Shown: positions 40,994 to 43,147 of the stretch, piece by piece
How positions within the stretch are numbered: the first letter of the stretch is position 1
Layout of the letters: the number at the start of each line of letters is the position of its first letter
Notes under the pieces: generated by a model
What the model was told of the DNA's origin: nothing
The model's database searches: none
What the model saw: only the letters and a program-made list of their open reading frames with translations
Made by a program: the position numbers and the translations under genes
NCBI GenBank assembly: GCA_017549485.1
Contig: JAFYUT010000057.1
Coordinates: forward strand, 1 to 43,147
Reading direction: 5' to 3'
Length of the DNA: 43,147 nucleotides
Origin: Akkermansia sp.
Lineage (GTDB): Bacteria; Verrucomicrobiota; Verrucomicrobiia; Verrucomicrobiales; Akkermansiaceae

Positions 40994-42631
40994 ATGAACA
41001 AACTTCTACTCCTCTTATGTTTTCTTCTGAGCCAGACCATACAAGCAGGTCCGGCAGAGGGTAAGAAAACATCCCCCCCGGAATACGGTTATATCCCTCC
41101 CGCGGTAACAGCGGCGGGAGCCGCCGCATTATATCCTGCCGGTTCAGAATATGCGCTGTCCAAAGTCTACTCTAAGCACATAAAAGGGAGCATCGGCGAA
41201 AAAATCGCAACAAAAGCAATAACGCAAGAATTTCTCGCGAAAGGAAATTGGCACAGCATCACCCCCCGCAGCGGCCCCCAAGGCTTTGACCACTTAGTAC
41301 TCAAAATTAATAAAAACGGTATACCTACCGATGTACTTGTAGGCGAATCAAAATATGGCAGCAGCAAGCTCGGGATTACAAATACCGGCAAACAGTTGAG
41401 TCCTAAATGGGTAAAAGCCAGATTTCTGGGGTTATCTACCCGATATGCCACCGTGCATCAAGCGGAGAAGATACAGTCCCATACAAAATTACCGCTGAAT
41501 CCCCGCCATCATCTCAGTATCGTAACAGGAGACAACAAAGTCATTCACTTCTGGCAAAGCAAGAATACCGGCACATGGTACAGCAATGCTACGCAAGCAG
41601 AATTAACGCAAGCCAAAAAGTTGGCAGGGGAATATAGCAAATTTTTCAAAGCTGCGGGCGACGGTCTCATTGGGTACAAGTCTCGTCTTTTTCATATTGC
41701 CGCAAAAGGTAATGACCTTGTACTAAATATCTATGACGGGAACAACATGCAGCATGGCGCAAAGCCCATGCACAAACCCATCATCCTCAAAAATGGACTC
41801 ATCTCCAAGTTAACAGGCAAAGAAATCAGGGATGCTTTGGCAAAAGGCCTGCAACCTCACTTCAAAAACTTGACCGAAAATCAATTAAAATATCTGGCAA
41901 ATAAACTACAAAAACAATACACGGCTCAACAGTTGATACAACAACGTTCACTCCTTGCGCCCCAAGTAAAAGCATTAGGGATGAACTCTGTAGCAGCAGG
42001 AGCCATACCTCTTCTCATTAACCTTTGTACCACGGGTGAAGTCGACTGGCGAGATGTTTCATACTCCATAGGCAGTGCAACGGCTGCATTCGGTTCCAGC
42101 ATAGCAATCAATACATTAATGACAAAACTGGGAGCAAGCGCAGCCTTAAACTCTACACTCAGCGCAGCCTCAGCCTATGGCATGGGCGGTGTTGCATACG
42201 CAGCTATACTCTACGCCGCGGGAGATATAGACTCTGCCCAAGCTGCGCAGATAGGAGGTGCAAGTATGGCAGGAGGCATTGCTGCAGCTGCGGTCAATGC
42301 CGGTCTCATGGCGCTTCCGTCAGCCATAGGGGCGACATCGGGAACAGGAACAGCCATAGCATCCCTGGGCGGTGCAGCAGCAAAAAACGCAACCTTGGCA
42401 TACTTGGGAGGAGGTACTGTGGCCAGCGGTGGTGGAGGTATGGCATTAGGCACCCTTGTTACCGGCGGTGCGGTAGCAGTAGCGGCCATAGCTGTTACCT
42501 ACGGAGTCATGAAAATATGCGAAATATACGACGATAACGACCAAATACAATATTATCAATTGATGTTACGAGAATTATCAGCCCCACAAAACAATTATAA
42601 AACACTTCACGATTTTATAGATAATCAATGA
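40994..42631 (+). CDS. Secreted PD-(D/E)xK nuclease-like protein
   Basis: A 545-residue protein with a signal peptide (1-18, ending IQAG). Residues ~65-150 carry a PD-(D/E)xK-like core: GSIGEK (Glu69), RSGPQGFDHLV (Asp99), LVGESKYG (Glu118, Lys120) and TGKQLSPKWV. The GPxGFD...ExKY..GxQxSxxW order is that of restriction-type toxin nucleases. Residues ~335-510 are Gly/Ala-rich and hydrophobic with several membrane-length segments, like a glycine-zipper or pore-forming region, followed by a polar tail. The toxic domain therefore sits at the N-terminus and the membrane-like part at the C-terminus, the reverse of most polymorphic toxins. It lies 12 nt after the lipoprotein gene. Nuclease activity is inferred from motifs, not known. 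Confidence 0.65.
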   Translation: MNKLLLLLCFLLSQTIQAGPAEGKKTSPPEYGYIPPAVTAAGAAALYPAGSEYALSKVYSKHIKGSIGEKIATKAITQEFLAKGNWHSITPRSGPQGFDHLVLKINKNGIPTDVLVGESKYGSSKLGITNTGKQLSPKWVKARFLGLSTRYATVHQAEKIQSHTKLPLNPRHHLSIVTGDNKVIHFWQSKNTGTWYSNATQAELTQAKKLAGEYSKFFKAAGDGLIGYKSRLFHIAAKGNDLVLNIYDGNNMQHGAKPMHKPIILKNGLISKLTGKEIRDALAKGLQPHFKNLTENQLKYLANKLQKQYTAQQLIQQRSLLAPQVKALGMNSVAAGAIPLLINLCTTGEVDWRDVSYSIGSATAAFGSSIAINTLMTKLGASAALNSTLSAASAYGMGGVAYAAILYAAGDIDSAQAAQIGGASMAGGIAAAAVNAGLMALPSAIGATSGTGTAIASLGGAAAKNATLAYLGGGTVASGGGGMALGTLVTGGAVAVAAIAVTYGVMKICEIYDDNDQIQYYQLMLRELSAPQNNYKTLHDFIDNQ

Positions 42632-42636
42632 CGCAG

Positions 42637-42670
42637 CAAGAGCCCGAAAGCAGCAGCCTTTGGGCTCTTG
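42637..42670 (+). terminator. Hairpin after the nuclease-like gene
   Basis: CAAGAGCCC (42637-42645) pairs with GGGCTCTTG (42662-42670). The T-run is weak, so termination is only likely. Confidence 0.5.
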
Positions 42671-42760
42671 TTCAATGGTTGTGTCTTCATTGATACGTTA
42701 CCGGATGATGCCTGATTACGGCGGTGCGGTGAACCTATCAACTGTGTCCATTCTACCTTA

Positions 42761-43147
42761 TCAATTATCTTGCGGAGGCGTTATATTGCGAGCCGCGTAC
42801 CAGCGACGCAAATCGCGAGCCTCAGAGGCATCTTGCGTCTCGAATGTTTGTTGAAGGTATTTCTTTGTGGGGGTATCTATTACCTCCTCCGGCACAGTGC
42901 GGATGATTTTCAGCAAGCGACTGCGAACCTCACGGGTAGCAGCGTTATTCTCCGGACTTGTCTTCCAACTCTTATTGTGAACGAAAAGCAAGCAGTGAAT
43001 TCGCAGAGCCTCCGCCAACTTGCTCTGTTGCGGGTATGCGGCAGCCCACGCCTGCAACGCATCATCCAAGGGCACAATATGATGCAACGGGTCCTCTTTC
43101 ATATTGATGAAACAAATCAACAATTCATCAGCCTTGGTATCAATGCC
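42761..43147 (-). CDS. Unrecognised protein, 5' end outside window
   Basis: The reading frame runs without a stop from the window edge to 42761, so only the C-terminal ~128 residues are seen. An internal TTG at 43123 could start translation but the frame continues upstream (GIDTKADELL), so truncation by the window edge is more likely. The visible part is helical, polar and rich in Arg and Lys, with a Trp-rich ARDLRRWYAARN segment near the end. I recognise no domain. It faces the nuclease-like gene tail to tail. Confidence 0.55.
   Translation of the reverse strand, partial: GIDTKADELLICFINMKEDPLHHIVPLDDALQAWAAAYPQQSKLAEALRIHCLLFVHNKSWKTSPENNAATREVRSRLLKIIRTVPEEVIDTPTKKYLQQTFETQDASEARDLRRWYAARNITPPQDN

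Overview
The window looks like chromosomal DNA from a Verrucomicrobiota bacterium, possibly Akkermansia-like. The reasons are the mix of a secreted clan-D glycoside hydrolase and SGNH esterase, a run of GFTL-type pseudopilin genes resembling Verrucomicrobium/Chthoniobacter cassettes, paired PilT-type ATPases, a DUF1015-serA pair and a tryptophanase-like lyase. This placement is inference; no rRNA or tRNA gene is visible. Promoters near the TTGACA/TATAAT consensus and rho-independent terminators are easy to find, while Shine-Dalgarno sequences are often weak.

1-5.9 kb: an AT-rich accessory block bracketed by a perfect 37-bp direct repeat (93-129 and 5766-5802). It carries three modules that look like antiviral defence: a protein kinase overlapping a DUF2971-like gene; an HNH endonuclease abutting a SAM methyltransferase; and a two-TM plus macro-like protein resembling the effector of type II Thoeris, with no TIR gene beside it. 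No integrase or transposase is visible. A 598-bp gene-free gap inside it holds two terminators without an upstream gene on their strand.

5.9-24.6 kb: SGNH hydrolase, large secreted glycoside hydrolase, cutC, a divergent tryptophanase-like lyase flanked by two copies of a structured repeat, coaD, two pilT-type genes (one with a duplicated N-terminal domain), an SDR-like protein with a GtrA membrane protein, DUF1015-serA, a KH protein with priA, and a zinc-ribbon Ser/Thr kinase whose gene converges on and overlaps priA.

24.6-38.5 kb: ROK-type kinase, asnS, then a tightly packed minus-strand operon (read from 32167 down to 27536) of three pseudopilins, a lipoate-ligase-like protein and a Nudix protein fused to a degenerate polyphosphate-kinase-2 domain. 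Divergent from it lie uppP, signal peptidase I and a squalene/phytoene synthase, then a lipoprotein gene and a converging hisG-hisIE pair.

38.5-43.1 kb: secreted and lipoprotein genes of unknown function. The most interesting is a two-gene unit of a lipoprotein and a secreted protein with an apparent PD-(D/E)xK nuclease core followed by a Gly/Ala-rich membrane-like segment. The window ends inside an unrecognised minus-strand gene.

Best candidates for undescribed biology: the repeat-bounded defence-like block, the Nudix-pseudo-PPK2 fusion, and the secreted nuclease-like/lipoprotein pair.
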